This document shows positions 23,601-31,975 of a DNA stretch of 64,000 nucleotides, one piece after another. Made by a program: the position numbers and the translations under genes. This DNA is from Rapana venosa (Eukaryota; Mollusca; Gastropoda; Neogastropoda; Muricidae). The first letter of the stretch is position 1. Each line of letters begins with the position of its first letter. Under the pieces are notes generated by a model. It saw nothing but the letters and a program-made list of their open reading frames with translations. It did no database searches and had not been told where the DNA came from. The stretch is taken from the NCBI GenBank assembly GCA_028751875.1, contig CM054167.1, positions 30,655,824 to 30,719,823 of the forward strand, given 5' to 3'.

Positions 23601-26600
23601 TTTTTATGACAGGTATTTGTACGTGAACAGTCGCCAGTGGCCGGAGAATTACCACATCGAGTCTGTGTTGGAGCCCCCGCCTATCGCCCAGGAAATCGAC
23701 ATCCACATCATTGACCTCGTGACCTTGCAGGAAGTGGGCAAGGTCATGACCTCCCACAAAGCCTTCACGCCCAACGACGAGTGTTTCTTTCTTTTCTTGG
23801 ATGTCAGCGAGCTGTATGTGGCAAGGTATGCCGTCTCGTTTTGATAATAGTAATAATAATATTAGTAATTGTAGTAGTAATGATAATAATAAATGGAACT
23901 TATATACCGCTTTGTAGATCTTTTTTGTAGATCTATACTGGTTGGTCCCTAATGTGTATGACCTTTGTGTGTGTGTGTGTGTGTGCTTTTGAATAACTGG
24001 TTTTGACTATCATTCATTTTTATTTCATAGATGTGGTCTGCTGCAGCGCACCATGTTTGTAATATCTGTTTGTTTTAACTGTTGATTGTTTGTTGTTGGT
24101 TGCGTGACTGTGTAAGATTAGGTTGAATGCAAGCGCTTTGGTTTGTCTTTGCAAGATATGGCGCTATATCAATTCCATTTAGTATTATTATTATTGTTAT
24201 CATTAAAAGTATTCTGTCTGGATGGAAATGAATACTAGAAACATTTTGCTTGTGAACATTTTGAAATAATGTTCATTACTTTGCACAAGACATGCTTGAA
24301 ACAGGTTGGTTAAAATGTTTTCAAGTAAATGTACTTTTTCAGGAAAAATTCCTTCCCCCCCACCCCACCCCTCCCCTGCCAAAAAAAAGGAAAAAAAAAA
24401 GTTAAAAAATCTAAAGCTTTTTGAAAAGATTCGTCACCCACCCATCCCTTAAAAAACCCAAAACAAACAAAAAACCAAACAAAAAACCCACAAGTTTTTG
24501 TTGTTGTTGAGACATGTGATACTAGCATTGCTGTTGTCCTCATTATTATGTTTCATTCAGAGAAAGTTATAATAACAGCTGGATTTATTATTAATTCTTG
24601 TTCACTTTCAAAATAGAGAGCAAGCAAGAGAGAGTGTGTGTGTGTACGTGTGTGTGTGACTTTGAATTTCAATTTGTTAACATTATTTGTGATGGGTTTA
24701 TTTATTTTATTATTTATTTTATTTATTCTTTTATATCGAGAATAATGGATTAAGCGCTTATGTGTTTTTTTTACATCAAGTCCCCGTGTGTATGCGGTTT
24801 TGTAAATTTTGTCATCCATTCCCACCAGCACACAATGGCCTACTCTTACAAAAAGTGGAACAGGGTTTAACGCGTGCGCAAGATGTTCTGCGTGCATTCA
24901 CACACAGGGCCTCGGTTTATAGTCTCATCCGAAGGACTTTTGGGGAGAGTGGAGCCGGCACTGATGTTAACTCCAGGGAAAAATATCCCCCTTGAACGGT
25001 AATCGAACCCGGGTCGTCGGATTGCAAGCACAGTGTTCTGACCACTAGGCTATCCCGTCCCCCTTGCATGTGTAAGAATAGGCTGTATGCTAGTGCTTGG
25101 ATTTATGGACAGCGCTATGTCAATTCCATATCATCATTGTTATTGATATTATTCCTCATCACTTTAGTATAGCAAATTTTGTGATTCTTCAAAAAGAACA
25201 CATACACATTTAATACCGATATATATATATGTATATATATATAATATATATAAAATATATACACACATATATATAGAGATATCTATATATATAGATAGAT
25301 ATAAAATATATATATATATCTTGTCATGCTTAAAAATTGGCCCAGGCCAAAAGCTGTGTCAGTTATTGATGTCAGCTAAGTGCCAAGGCCTACACTAAAA
25401 CGTTATGTTGTAAAATGTGTTGAGATTGCCTTCAGCCATGACAAGCTCTTAACATAACAAAAACCTCCACTCTCTGTAAAGGATAAAAAAAAAAATCCTC
25501 TGAAGTCGGAGTATGGCTGCCTACATGGGCAAGGTACTTTAAAAAAAACCCAGTCATACACGCAAACTTCTCATTCATTGCACAATTTCAATCTCACATA
25601 TAGTGATTCTCTAGGTGGGATGGATGAGCAAGTCGAGAGTGAACGTTCTGGGTGACTGACCCCCCACAGAGTGTTAAGCTGGAGAACGCACTAAAAAACA
25701 CCACCACCAACACCCACACAACACACCACCATCAACAAGAACAACAAACACCACAACACACAAACACCACACAAACAACAAAACCACCACCACTACCACA
25801 CAACAACAACAACACACAGCAACAACAACACCACACAGCAACATACACCACCAACACAACAACACCAACACCACCACCACGCAACACCAACACCACCACA
25901 ACCCACCACCAAGCAACACCAACACCACCACACCACCACCACAACACACACCACCACCAACAACAACAAACAACACCACACCAACAACAAACACCAACAA
26001 CACCACACCACCACACAACCACCACCCACCACCACCAACACCAACAACACACCACCACCACCACCACCACCACAACACACACAACACCACCAACAACAAC
26101 ACCAACAACAACAACACCACCACCACCACCAACAACACCACCACCACCACCACACAACAACACCACCACCCACCACCACCACCAACCACCAACCAACCAC
26201 CACCACCAACACCAACCACACACCACCAACCACCAACACCCCACCACCACCACCACAACCAACCAACCAACACCACCACCACCACCCCCACCACCAACCA
26301 ACCACCAACCACCACCACCACCACCACCAACCAACCAACCACCACCACCACCACCAACCAACCACCAACCACCAACACCACCACCACCACCACCAACCCC
26401 CCACGTACACATAAAAATTATCTGCTGCACACCACCACCACCACCACCACCACCACCATCACCACTAACACCACCACCACCACAACCACCAACCACCACC
26501 ACCAACCAACCAACCACCAACCAACCAACCAACACCAACCAACCACCTCCACCAACCAACCACCACAACCAACAACACCACCACCAACCAACCACCACAA

Positions 26601-26894
26601 CCAACACCACCACCACCACCACCAATACAACAATAAACACGTATCTGCTGCAGCGGAGCAGAAGACCGGCGTGGGTATCTGTGGGATCGCCACTACGGCA
26701 TCCACCTCCACTGCTTCCCCCACAGCGACGTGGTCAACAGCGTGGCCTTTAACCCCCACGACCAGGAGATGCTCATCACCGCCAGCGACGACAACTCCAT
26801 CAAGGTGTGGAGGTCGCGGCGCCAGATGCGCGCGCTGCAACAGCAACAACAGCAACAGCAACAGCACTCGCTGGCAAAATTCAAGGCGGGATGA
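11827..26894 (+). CDS. FBXW5: F-box/WD repeat protein 5 (FBXW5), seven coding exons
   Basis: Join of 11827-12012, 12827-13012, 15041-15217, 16602-16738, 19175-20739, 23613-23825 and 26654-26894; all junctions are GT-AG and phases agree except across exon 3. The product is about 900 aa against about 566 in vertebrates; the excess lies in exon 5. The order matches FBXW5: an N-terminal F-box (residues about 11-57), a first WD40 blade (HVSFSHNGEMFATCSKD then VWN), a middle region with the conserved NKPYDVFGCW, and C-terminal blades ending VAFNPHDQEML and IKVWRS. In vertebrates FBXW5 binds SKP1 through the F-box, and also the DDB1-CUL4 ligase, and directs substrates such as SASS6 and TSC2 to ubiquitination; this role is inferred by orthology. 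The introns are packed with SINEs, LINE pieces and microsatellites. The 5' leader probably lies in an exon further upstream, because the start codon sits just behind a splice acceptor. Confidence 0.93.
12405..12745 (+). mobile_element. SINE A in FBXW5 intron 1
   Basis: Degenerate head (GTTGCGTTCGTGAACTGCTG), complete body and an AAAATAAAATC-type tail. Confidence 0.78.
12827..13012 (+). CDS. FBXW5: FBXW5 coding exon 2 (first WD40 blade)
   Basis: Sixty-two codons from IPQSVPRRPGATSW to KDARIL between a CTGCAG acceptor and a GTGAGT donor. It matches the vertebrate stretch DVPRHPAAMSW through SFSHSGYQFASCSKD. The blade's terminal tryptophan follows at the start of exon 3 (VWN). Confidence 0.92.
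13071..13368 (-). mobile_element. SINE C (tRNA-like and 5S-like head) in FBXW5 intron 2
   Basis: Minus strand: GGGATAGCTCAGTGGTCGGA, then AAGTTAAGCAGCGTCGAGCG and TGGTTACCAGTTGGATGGGT, resembling the internal control region of 5S rRNA. The body ends GTAAAGG on this strand's 3' side (13071-13080). Confidence 0.85.
13375..13560. repeat. Inverted pair of ATT-tailed LINE 3' ends
   Basis: 13416-13490 (GGTTGAATGCATGCGCTTTG to TTATTATTATT) faces a reversed copy at 13499-13545 (TATCTTGCAAGAGACAAATC to GCATTCAACC), giving a hairpin-capable palindrome. Confidence 0.75.
13674..13758. repeat. (CA)n microsatellite
   Basis: About 40 uninterrupted CA units in FBXW5 intron 2. Confidence 0.97.
13803..14125 (+). 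repeat. Repeat F, fullest copy, FBXW5 intron 2
   Basis: TCGAACGCTCAGACAGTTAC, GAGCGAAAATGCATCACGCT, GACAAGTCAGGCCCAGAGCA, GGAGAATGGACCAAGAAGGC, TTTATACTGACAGGCCCCCG. No coding potential and no RNA-gene-like promoter boxes seen. Confidence 0.75.
14272..14598 (-). mobile_element. SINE A in FBXW5 intron 2
   Basis: Tail side GAGGATAATGGAATAAGCAC, head side AACCAGGCCATCCCATG; a degenerate full-length copy. Confidence 0.8.
14655..14852 (-). mobile_element. SINE A 3' half in FBXW5 intron 2
   Basis: From the tail (TTTATCGAGGATGATGGAAC) to GCGCGCGTTCGCACATGGGG; the head half is missing and GT repeats follow directly. Confidence 0.78.
15041..15217 (+). CDS. FBXW5: FBXW5 coding exon 3, with a frameshift
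   Basis: The exon opens in phase with VWNSASPSTLRFSANMTK; after about 15094 the homology continues in another frame as EFNWRYSQFSQFNQ, then LLLVSGVFHGN and GEIAVFDLT. The length is 177 bases, whereas the flanking phases require 3n+1. One base has been lost or two gained near GACGAAGAG at 15089-15097. Acceptor GACTCAG and donor GTGAGA are intact. This is either a sequencing indel or a true lesion; the rest of the gene looks functional. Confidence 0.88.
15218..15470. repeat. GA-rich tract beside an FBXW5 donor
   Basis: GAGAGAGGGAGGGAGAGTAG-type repeats begin immediately after the exon 3 donor. Confidence 0.93.
15475..15775. repeat. Minisatellite, about 40 bp, FBXW5 intron 3
   Basis: About seven units of TTTTTGACAAAACTTTCTGT with TTCTATGTAAACACTA. 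Confidence 0.82.
15960..16084. repeat. CAT/CGT and ATT trinucleotide run
   Basis: TCATCATCGTCGTCGTCATC units pass into ATT repeats after a LINE-tail-like GATTCAGTGCTAGGCCTAGA. Confidence 0.93.
16355..16500 (+). mobile_element. SINE B 3' fragment in FBXW5 intron 3
   Basis: GGAAACAAATACAGTTGCAG, an A run, GGTGGCGCTGCGCTTGTGGC and the 3' end GACTTAAAGTGGTATGAAAT. Confidence 0.75.
16499..16575 (+). repeat. ATT-tailed LINE/SINE 3' end
   Basis: GAGCGCTTTGATTTGTTGCT, CAAGATTCAGCGCTATATAA and ATT repeats, directly before FBXW5 exon 4. Confidence 0.75.
16602..16738 (+). CDS. FBXW5: FBXW5 coding exon 4
   Basis: Encodes DFKVQCRVTNKPYDVFGCWY through SALWLNK; the first codon is split with exon 3 (G + AC). 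NKPYDVFGCW is identical to vertebrate FBXW5. The acceptor is TGGCAG and the donor GTACGG; the exon is squeezed between two ATT-tailed repeat tails. Confidence 0.93.
16778..16850 (-). repeat. ATT-tailed LINE/SINE 3' end, reversed
   Basis: AATAATAATAATAATGTATG, then CTTATATAGCGCTGAATCTT and AAATCAAAGCGCTC. Confidence 0.75.
16862..17072 (-). mobile_element. SINE A 3' half in FBXW5 intron 4
   Basis: From TTTATCAAGGATAATGGAAT to CAGTTTGTAGTCTCATCCGA; 5' truncated. Confidence 0.78.
17180..17775 (+). mobile_element. L2/CR1-like LINE 3' fragment with ATT tail
   Basis: Encodes the end of a LINE polyprotein: LHWLPVPQRVKYKISTLCYK, then PRFNQSTVGRRFFSISGPSI and SFKSSLKHTYFK. It is followed by GT repeats and the tail CAAGATATAGCACTATATAC with TTTATTATTATT. 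Lies in FBXW5 intron 4. Confidence 0.8.
17860..18190 (-). repeat. Repeat H, copy 1 (CPSCSTM-coding)
   Basis: Minus strand open frame CVCPSCSTMTSKPAEEAAAV, SEIGQKFDYSGDALPTAHPH, EMFSKGQLAPTVRLFNAKDR. Two copies in the same intron make a mobile or duplicated element more likely than a gene; function unknown. Confidence 0.6.
18525..18722 (+). mobile_element. SINE A fragment in FBXW5 intron 4
   Basis: From GCCCTTCAGATGAAACCATA to CTTATTCCATTATCCTTG; head missing. Confidence 0.75.
18890..19095 (-). repeat. Repeat H, copy 2
   Basis: Same sequence as copy 1 with small differences (YVCPSCSTMTSKTAEEAAAV, SEIGQKFDYSGDALPTVHPH), frameshifted after HSLGQVGI. Confidence 0.6.
19175..20739 (+). CDS. FBXW5: FBXW5 coding exon 5 (long, repeat-expanded)
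   Basis: About 521 codons. It starts ASQEVESEKESV and NVNASSIRTVMVANV, which match vertebrate FBXW5, and ends LKGHIVGMALSPDHR, again a match. Between them is a low-conservation acidic and serine-rich region where the vertebrate protein has a much shorter linker. It contains the in-frame repeats at 19340-19954, a poly-Gly/Glu stretch near 20570-20620 and the conserved segment EKLLIFTMGDETYTPH. The acceptor is GTGCAG and the donor ACAG|GTGGGG leaves two bases for exon 6. Confidence 0.92.
19340..19954 (+). repeat. In-frame two-level coding repeat in FBXW5 exon 5
   Basis: Two tandem copies, 19340-19615 (276 bp, 92 codons) and 19616-19954 (339 bp, 113 codons), each begin LTEIDEEFSVSQTDDRIGER and end near DTLNGDA or DTLIGDA. 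Inside them a 63-bp, 21-codon subunit (DENTNNCADATPSCSRVDDL plus V) is repeated twice in the first copy (19403-19528) and three times in the second (19679-19867). Copies are almost identical and all lengths are multiples of three, so the frame is kept. Confidence 0.95.
20938..21095 (+). repeat. Repeat E, FBXW5 intron 5
   Basis: GGGTCCAGGGCCCAGTGCTG, TTTAGCGCGCCCCTTCCTTT, GATGGAATGGATAGCAAGCT and GAACTGACAGCTGT. Confidence 0.72.
21310..21492 (-). mobile_element. SINE B 3' part in FBXW5 intron 5
   Basis: TATACCACGTTAAGTCAACG to CTGCAATTGTATTTGTTTCC and GAGTGGCTTTTTTTT; a LINE fragment follows directly. Confidence 0.72.
21495..21640 (+). mobile_element. LINE 3'-end fragment ([11 protein letters not shown] type)
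   Basis: Encodes [20 protein letters not shown], then [17 protein letters not shown] and a stop, followed by GACAAAAAAGGAAGAAGA. The same 3' end recurs at 57540-57865, 59495-59603 and inverted at 58285-58340. Confidence 0.75.
21780..22232 (+). mobile_element. L2/CR1-like LINE 3' fragment, second copy
   Basis: Same family as 17180-17775: PRFNQSTVGHRSFSVSGPSI, WNGLPISLH and LKTYLFQT, then the tail GCAAGATACAGTGCTATATA ending in ATT repeats. FBXW5 intron 5. Confidence 0.8.
22255..22920 (+). mobile_element. SINE A split by a LINE insertion
   Basis: Left part 22255-22385 (GGATTTTTTCCCCTGGAGGT to CATCTTGAGC) and right part 22797-22920 (CATCTTGAGCACATGTTATT to the degenerate tail). The LINE piece lies between. 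Confidence 0.72.
22386..22796 (-). mobile_element. LINE 3' fragment inserted in SINE A, with TSD
   Basis: Minus-strand reading gives GTRARGRPRRRWSDSVAETL and GLSLLQATRLAADRQ, a LINE C-terminus, then an AAGTA-rich tail. CATCTTGAGC occurs on both sides (about 22376-22385 and 22803-22812) and is the likely target-site duplication. The split SINE A resumes on the far side. Confidence 0.75.
23165..23520 (-). repeat. Repeat F, reversed, before FBXW5 exon 6
   Basis: CTGTCAGTATAAATTAGCGT, TTGTCTATTTTCTACCTTCT, GGGCCTGGCTTGTCAGGCGC and CAGCGTAACGCATTTTCGCT. Confidence 0.75.
23613..23825 (+). CDS. FBXW5: FBXW5 coding exon 6
   Basis: Encodes YLYVNSRQWPENYH, PPPIAQEIDIHIIDL and FTPNDECFFLFLDVS, close to vertebrate YLYVNSRAWP, PPPIAEEIDLLVFDL and YTPNDECFFIFLDVS. 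Phases at both ends (AG+G, AG+C) join exons 5 and 7 exactly. Confidence 0.94.
23865..24200. repeat. ATT-tailed LINE 3' ends in FBXW5 intron 6
   Basis: A reversed tail at 23865-23925 (AATAAATGGAACTTATATAC) and a plus-strand 3' end at about 23940-24200 (GGTTGAATGCAAGCGCTTTG, GCAAGATATGGCGCTATATC). Confidence 0.68.
24705..25065 (-). mobile_element. SINE A, full length, in FBXW5 intron 6
   Basis: Tail TTTATTCTTTTATATCGAGA, body, and head complement GTAATCGAACCCGGGTCGTC to CTAGGCTATCCCGTCCC. Confidence 0.86.
25215..25322. repeat. (AT)n-rich run
   Basis: ATATATATATGTATATATAT and related units. Similar AT runs lie at 9427-9462, 42168-42212 and 61995-62060. Confidence 0.93.
25690..26640 (+). repeat. 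A/C-only tract of CCA and CAA repeats before FBXW5 exon 7
   Basis: About 950 bp almost free of G and T on the plus strand, mostly CCA, CAA and CCAACCA units. It is interrupted at about 26402-26430 by CACGTACACATAAAAATTAT and CTGCTGCA, which resembles the real acceptor segment CACGTATCTGCTGCAG at 26638-26653. Confidence 0.92.
26654..26894 (+). CDS. FBXW5: FBXW5 terminal coding exon 7
   Basis: Encodes GAEDRRGYLWDRHYGIHLHC, then DVVNSVAFNPHDQEML and SDDNSIKVWRSRRQMRAL, the last WD40 blade, followed by nine glutamines (mixed CAA and CAG codons) and HSLAKFKAG before TGA at 26892-26894. The acceptor CTGCTGCAG follows nearly 1 kb of A/C-only repeat instead of a normal pyrimidine tract. Confidence 0.94.
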
Positions 26895-27144
26895 AACGTC
26901 GTCGTTTTTGTTGTCGTCGTTATTATGCAAAACGAAAAGAGTTTGTGTGGTGGGTTTTTTTGTTTTTGTTTGTTTGTTGAGATTTACTATGATGATTTTT
27001 GCATGAGAAGAATTGTTGGGTTTTTTTGTTAGTTTGGTTGTTTTTTTTAAAATTTGCATGATGTTATTGCAAAAATGAATCATCGTCAGCAATTATGAGG
27101 AAAGGTAAGGGGGTGGGGTGTCTGTATAGTGCGGTGACCTTACA

Positions 27145-27217
27145 TTGACCCTTATGGTTGACCCTCATGGTTGACCCTTATGGTTGACCCTTATGGTTGA
27201 CCCTTACAGTTGACCAG
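27145..27217. repeat. Short tandem array downstream of FBXW5
   Basis: About five units of TTGACCCTTATGG or TTGACCCTCATGG in the probable 3'-UTR or just beyond. Confidence 0.85.
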
Positions 27218-27234
27218 AGCGTTGATAACAAGGA

Positions 27235-27440
27235 ACGAAAGAAGAGCATTTTTAAAGTAAAAGGAAACGAAACATTTACCTTAATACTTCAGTACAAGGT
27301 AGAAGAAACGCCTTAAATACTTCTATCAATCTATCGAAATCTCAAAATCGACAACACGAGCCCCATCTGCCTAAAAAAAAAAAAAAAGGCTCCTAACGGG
27401 AAAAAAGCGGATCGGGTGTAATGCGATTCATTTCATGAAG
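27235..27440 (+). repeat. Repeat G, copy 1
   Basis: AGTAAAAGGAAACGAAACAT, AAGGTAGAAGAAACGCCTTA, CGAAATCTCAAAATCGACAA and GGCTCCTAACGGG. The 27.4-29.1-kb LINE begins where this copy should continue. Confidence 0.72.
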
Positions 27441-29141
27441 ATTCAGAAGATTCAGATTCAGATTCAGAATATTTTATTGCCATTTAAATCATGTAGACTT
27501 ATTTGACACAACAAAAACATCAACTATAATTATTATCTATTTTGGCTAAAAGTGATGTACACTAAAAACATGTATTTTACTTCTCTTTTTCTCTCTTTTC
27601 AAAACACTCATACACATATCTGATGATATCTGCTTGATATATATCAACTGTGATTATGTCACTTAATTTATGTACACAGTTTTTGCGTTCTTTGTCTTTC
27701 GTTTTGATTTTTAATAACAAATTATTTCTGAGTTCATCATATAAAATGCATTCATCAAGTAAATGAAATTCATCTTCAATTTTGTTACAGTGTCTACATT
27801 TTCTGTCCTCTCTGGATATATTTTGGTGTCTCCCTTTCTCTATCATTAAATTGTGACAGCTTGTGCGAAATTTACAATATGTCTTCTTATGAGTTTTGTT
27901 TTCATAGTTTACTAAGTATGGTTCCAATCTGTATTCTTTGGTAGCAAAATCATAAAATTTTAGTTTTGCAAATTCTTTCTTTTGGTAGATCCAAAATGTT
28001 TTATACATGTCCTCAAGTTTCTTCTAACAGCATAACTCAACCGATGAACATTAAGAGTGCTTTGGTTCTTCCAGACATGTTTGAATCCAATTGTGTACAG
28101 AATATTTTTCACTGTGTTTATCCATTTATCGTGTGTATTATTCTGATACAAATAATCGTATACTATTCTAATATAAGAGTCTGGTTTTGATTCTGTCAAA
28201 TGAATCCAAAAGGATATTATCTGGCATATGATTTTAAGGGTCAGTGGAAATCTCCCTAATTCACCCAAAGTGGGTAGTACTAATGCTTTTTTATGAACTC
28301 CTATCATTTGTTTACAAAATTTTACATGGAATTTCTCATACAAAAACTGATTGGATAAGCATGCCTTGAACAGTTTATCAATATTAAGCTCTGTCTCCCC
28401 ATTAAAACAAAAAGGAAACCAAACTTCTGCTCCATAGGTTAAAACAGGGGTTATCAGTGAGTCGAATAAACGCATTATTATAGTAGTCTTTAAATTTTGT
28501 CCATGAATTGCTCTTTTAAAGGCGTATATTGCTTTGTTGCTTTGTTTTACTAAATGTTCTTGTGTTGCTTGAAATTTCCCGTTCTGATGAAAAACGACAC
28601 CTAGATATTTATAAGTTTCTACTGTTTCAATTACATGCTCTCCACATTTAAAATGAATTGGACTTTTAGGAGGTGATCTCGTAAAGACTATTACCTTTGT
28701 TTTTGTTTTGTTTATCTTTAAACCCCAATTAGAACAGTATTCTTGCAGTTTGTTCAGTTTAGTTTGAAGACCTATTTTGGTTGTTGATAGCAATGCCAGG
28801 TCATCAGCATAGAGTAAACAAGGAATTCTGTCTTTTGCGGTTATATATGGCGAATCTTTCTCATCAGTATATTGAACTATATCATTGACATATACATTAA
28901 ATAATGTAGAACTTAATGTATTTCCCTGATGTACCCCTTTTCTGACTATGATTTCATCTGTGTGTTTGCCTCGTATTTTTGTAAATATTGTTGCATTGGA
29001 ATACATGTTTTTAATGACATTAAAAGTTTTGCCTGTTATTCCTATTTCGTTTAACTTTATAAGAAGACCCTCGTGCCACACATTATCAAACGCTTTCTGA
29101 AAATCTACAAAGCAGCAATAAAGTCTTTTAGTTTTTACTTT
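27440..29141 (-). mobile_element. 5'-truncated non-LTR retrotransposon with YADD reverse transcriptase
   Basis: Minus-strand ORF 29144-27960 carries RT motifs (CCFVDFQKAFDNVWHEGL, GVHQGNTLSSTLFNVYVND, CLLYADDLALLS, YKYLGVVF). A second frame at 28008-27577 continues with CRHCNKIEDEFHLLDECILY, a Cys/His cluster usual at the C-terminus of such polyproteins; a frameshift near 28000 separates them. The 3' tail is a TCTGAA-type repeat at about 27450-27472. TTTCATG occurs at both ends (27437-27443, 29140-29146) and may be the target-site duplication. Jockey/CR1-like by its motifs, not resolved further. Confidence 0.85.
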
Positions 29142-29279
29142 CATGTGTGCATATTAAAATTTATTGCACAGTTTGGATCTGAATTTTAAACCATGCGCAA
29201 GGTGATAACCCTGATATGGCCTCTGTGGTCGGCGGGGCTGTAAACGGTATCGTTGGATTGGATTTTGGACACGGTTGTT

Positions 29280-29440
29280 GTCAGTTTCTCCCACTTTCAG
29301 CTCCTCTCAGCTGCTGTCCATTCCATCCCATAATATATGGTGGTAATTGTAGCAGAAACTGACCGCACATGGACTTGGTAAAAAGGAAGGGGGGTGCTGA
29401 TTTTAGCACCGGTCCCTGGACCCTCGACTGAGTTATGCCG
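29280..29440 (-). repeat. Repeat E, reversed
   Basis: TCAGTTTCTCCCACTTTCAG, CAGCTGCTGTCCATTCCATC, AAACTGACCGCACATGGACT and GGTCCCTGGACCCTCGACTG. Confidence 0.72.
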
Positions 29441-29859
29441 GATTTGCGCGCTGTGGGAAGAAGGGAGCCTGTTTTTTCATTGATTGATTGATCCTCCTCC
29501 ATCACCCCCACTCCTCCTTTTTTCCCTCCATTTATCCCCCTCCCTCCACTATCCATTGTTTGTTTGTTTGTGGTTTTGCTTGCCGTATCTGAAAGAAAGA
29601 AAAACTTTCTTTAAAGAGTTAGTGTGTTTGCACTGTTATTCAACATTCCTGAAATCAGCATTTGCGTGTTGGCAATGTTCACAAATGTGGAATAAGGAAT
29701 CGCATTGCATCGAAGGTCAATTTTTAGTTATTAACATGATCTGCAATGAATAAGCTATTCAATACAGAAAACAGGTTCTAGATCGGACATTGCTATGAAA
29801 AGTTAGTACAAATTGAAATGATGGACTACAGAAAGTCACAACATGAGAAATTGACTTAT

Positions 29860-30105
29860 TAATAGGTGGTCAGAATGAGGGCTTGGCTTGGATGTTTTCA
29901 AATGGGTTTCTAAAGCGAAAAAGGAAAACAAAATTACGCCTTAATACTTTATTACCAAGTAGAAGAAAGTTGATAATTTTATAATCAATTGAAATCTCAA
30001 AATCGACAACCTGACCCCCACCTGCCTTAAAAAAAAAAGGCTCCTAGTGAAAAAGTGGGTCAGGTGCAAAGCGACTCATTTCGTGGCGGAGCATCACATT
30101 TGCTT
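29860..30105 (+). repeat. Repeat G, copy 2
   Basis: GTGGTCAGAATGAGGGCTTG, TTCTAAAGCGAAAAAGGAAA, GAAATCTCAAAATCGACAAC, GGCTCCTAGTGAAAAAGTGG. Confidence 0.75.
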
Positions 30106-30545
30106 GTAATTAGTGTAGGTTTAATCCCTGTTTGAATCCAAACTCTTCCCACCCGCCCTTCACTAGAGACATGGGTGCTAGTTTCTTTCCAGCTGTTGGC
30201 TGAGATAATGAAAAGAATTCTTTCCACTCTTTGTTATTACATGGGGGAAGGAAGTGGGGGAGGGGGGGGGGGGGGGGGGGGGGGGGGGAGGGGGGGTTGG
30301 CACAAATGCAGTCTAGTTTGTTTGAAAACAAAACTAGTAAAAATGCTGACAGTGTGTGTGTTAAAAATTCCTTTTTTGTCCCTGAAGTCGGAATGTGGCT
30401 ACCTTAACGGTGGGCAAAAAACCGCGGTCGCGTATGTATAGGCAAAAAAAAAATCTCACCATTGGTGGGGGGTACATTAATTTTCTAGAACAGGTAGAAA
30501 ATAGTATTTACCTTCATTTATTTTATGTACTTGCAGCTCACTGGG

Positions 30546-30832
30546 GATGGGATAGCTCAGTGGTCACAGTGCTCACTTTCCTCAAACTAAGGTTAAGCAG
30601 CATCGAGCGTGGTTACCAAGTGGATGGGTGACCGACCGTTTGCGCACCTTGGCTTCAGCACAGTCCCCCAGCTGTGAATGGGTACCTGCCCTCTTTAAGG
30701 GTCAGGGAAGGTAAAGCAGCGAGGGAGAGGAGATGGGCGCCACCCTCAACATGCTGGCCCCTAGAGAAGTGAGGTCTCTGATGCCTCGCTCCCCTACGAC
30801 ATGATAGGTTATGGGACACCTTTACTTTTACT
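30546..30832 (+). mobile_element. SINE C, plus-strand copy
   Basis: A-box-like TAGCTCAGTGGT at 30553-30564 and a 5S-like core at 30592-30634 (GTTAAGCAGCATCGAGCGTG, GTTACCAAGTGGATGGGTGA). Ends CACCTTTACTTTTACTACT. Confidence 0.87.
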
Positions 30833-31737
30833 ACTCAGAGCAGAGATGGTAAATCTAAATAAAAATCATGGTTTTGCTCTGCCATACAGACGTGCAAAAA
30901 AAAAAAAAAAGGCAACACTTCATGGCAGTTAGTGGTTAATTTGTTGATGGCCTTGCTTTGACTGTGATTTTTGGGCGATTTTTTTCTGTTTCAGTTTGTT
31001 GTGAACATTTTTTCTTTTTAGCAGAATTATTTTATGTTTATATTCTTTTTGAATTATGATGGCTTGTTTTGAGTTTATATTCTACAGAATAGCTTCATAA
31101 TTTGTACACGTGTAACCGTGATGGTGTGAGTGACATTGTTTTTGTTATTTTCTGTTTATATTCTGCAGAATAGCATCAGTCATCTTCTGTATGTAAGTTG
31201 TCATGGTAGTGCGAGTTATATTGTTTTTGTTATTTTCTGTTTATGGATTTGGTCAAAGCCAGCCAGCCAGCCAGGCATCAGTTATATACCTCAAGTTCTG
31301 ACAGACGTAGATGGCTATTGTGCGTGACAAGTTTTTAATTCCTGACCTGTTTATTAGCAAAATAAATACTGAGTTTGTCATCTCGTGTCTTGAATTGTAA
31401 ACTTTTTTTTTTGCTTTGAGATTTATGTGATAGAGACAAATGTGATAACAACAAATTTTGGTCCGTTTGCTACACACACACAACAAAGAAACTTGTGTAG
31501 GTTTCTTTCCACAAACTTTTTTGGCTACATACTAAAAAAAACCCCATCAACAACAACAAAAACCTTGTGTGTAATTTGAGACATCCATAAGAAGCTTGTG
31601 TATTCTTTGGGGGAAGGGACACACTATAAAAATTTCGCGCAGTGTGTGTATTTGTTATAGGGAATACTGCAGAGTGTGTTTTCTGTTAAGTACACAGGGA
31701 AAAAAACTGTATCAACTTCACATCCGTATCCATATAT

Positions 31738-31975
31738 TTATTTATTCTTTTATTTCAAGGATAATGGAATAAGCAATCATGTACTTTTTTTCCATCCAGT
31801 CCCCGTGTGTGTGCAGTTTTGTCAATTTTGTCATCCGTTCCCACGGGCACACTATGGCCTACTTTTCTGGTCAGATTTTAACGTGTGCGCAAGATATTCT
31901 ACATGCGTTCGCACACAGGACCTCGGTTTATAGTCTCATCCAAAGGACTTTTGGGGAGAGTGGAGACTGCACTGT
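31738..31975 (-). mobile_element. SINE A 3' part
   Basis: From TTATTCTTTTATTTCAAGGA to GGACTTTTGGGGAGAGTGGA; head missing. Confidence 0.78.

Noticed and set aside
25652..26752. Long Thr/Pro/His-rich open frames and their Gly/Val/Trp-rich antisense
   Set aside because: Products of the CCA/CAA tract; they end inside FBXW5 exon 7 in the wrong frame.
30592..30634. 5S rRNA gene or fragment
   Set aside because: Only the internal control region is similar, and the sequence recurs inside five SINE C copies.
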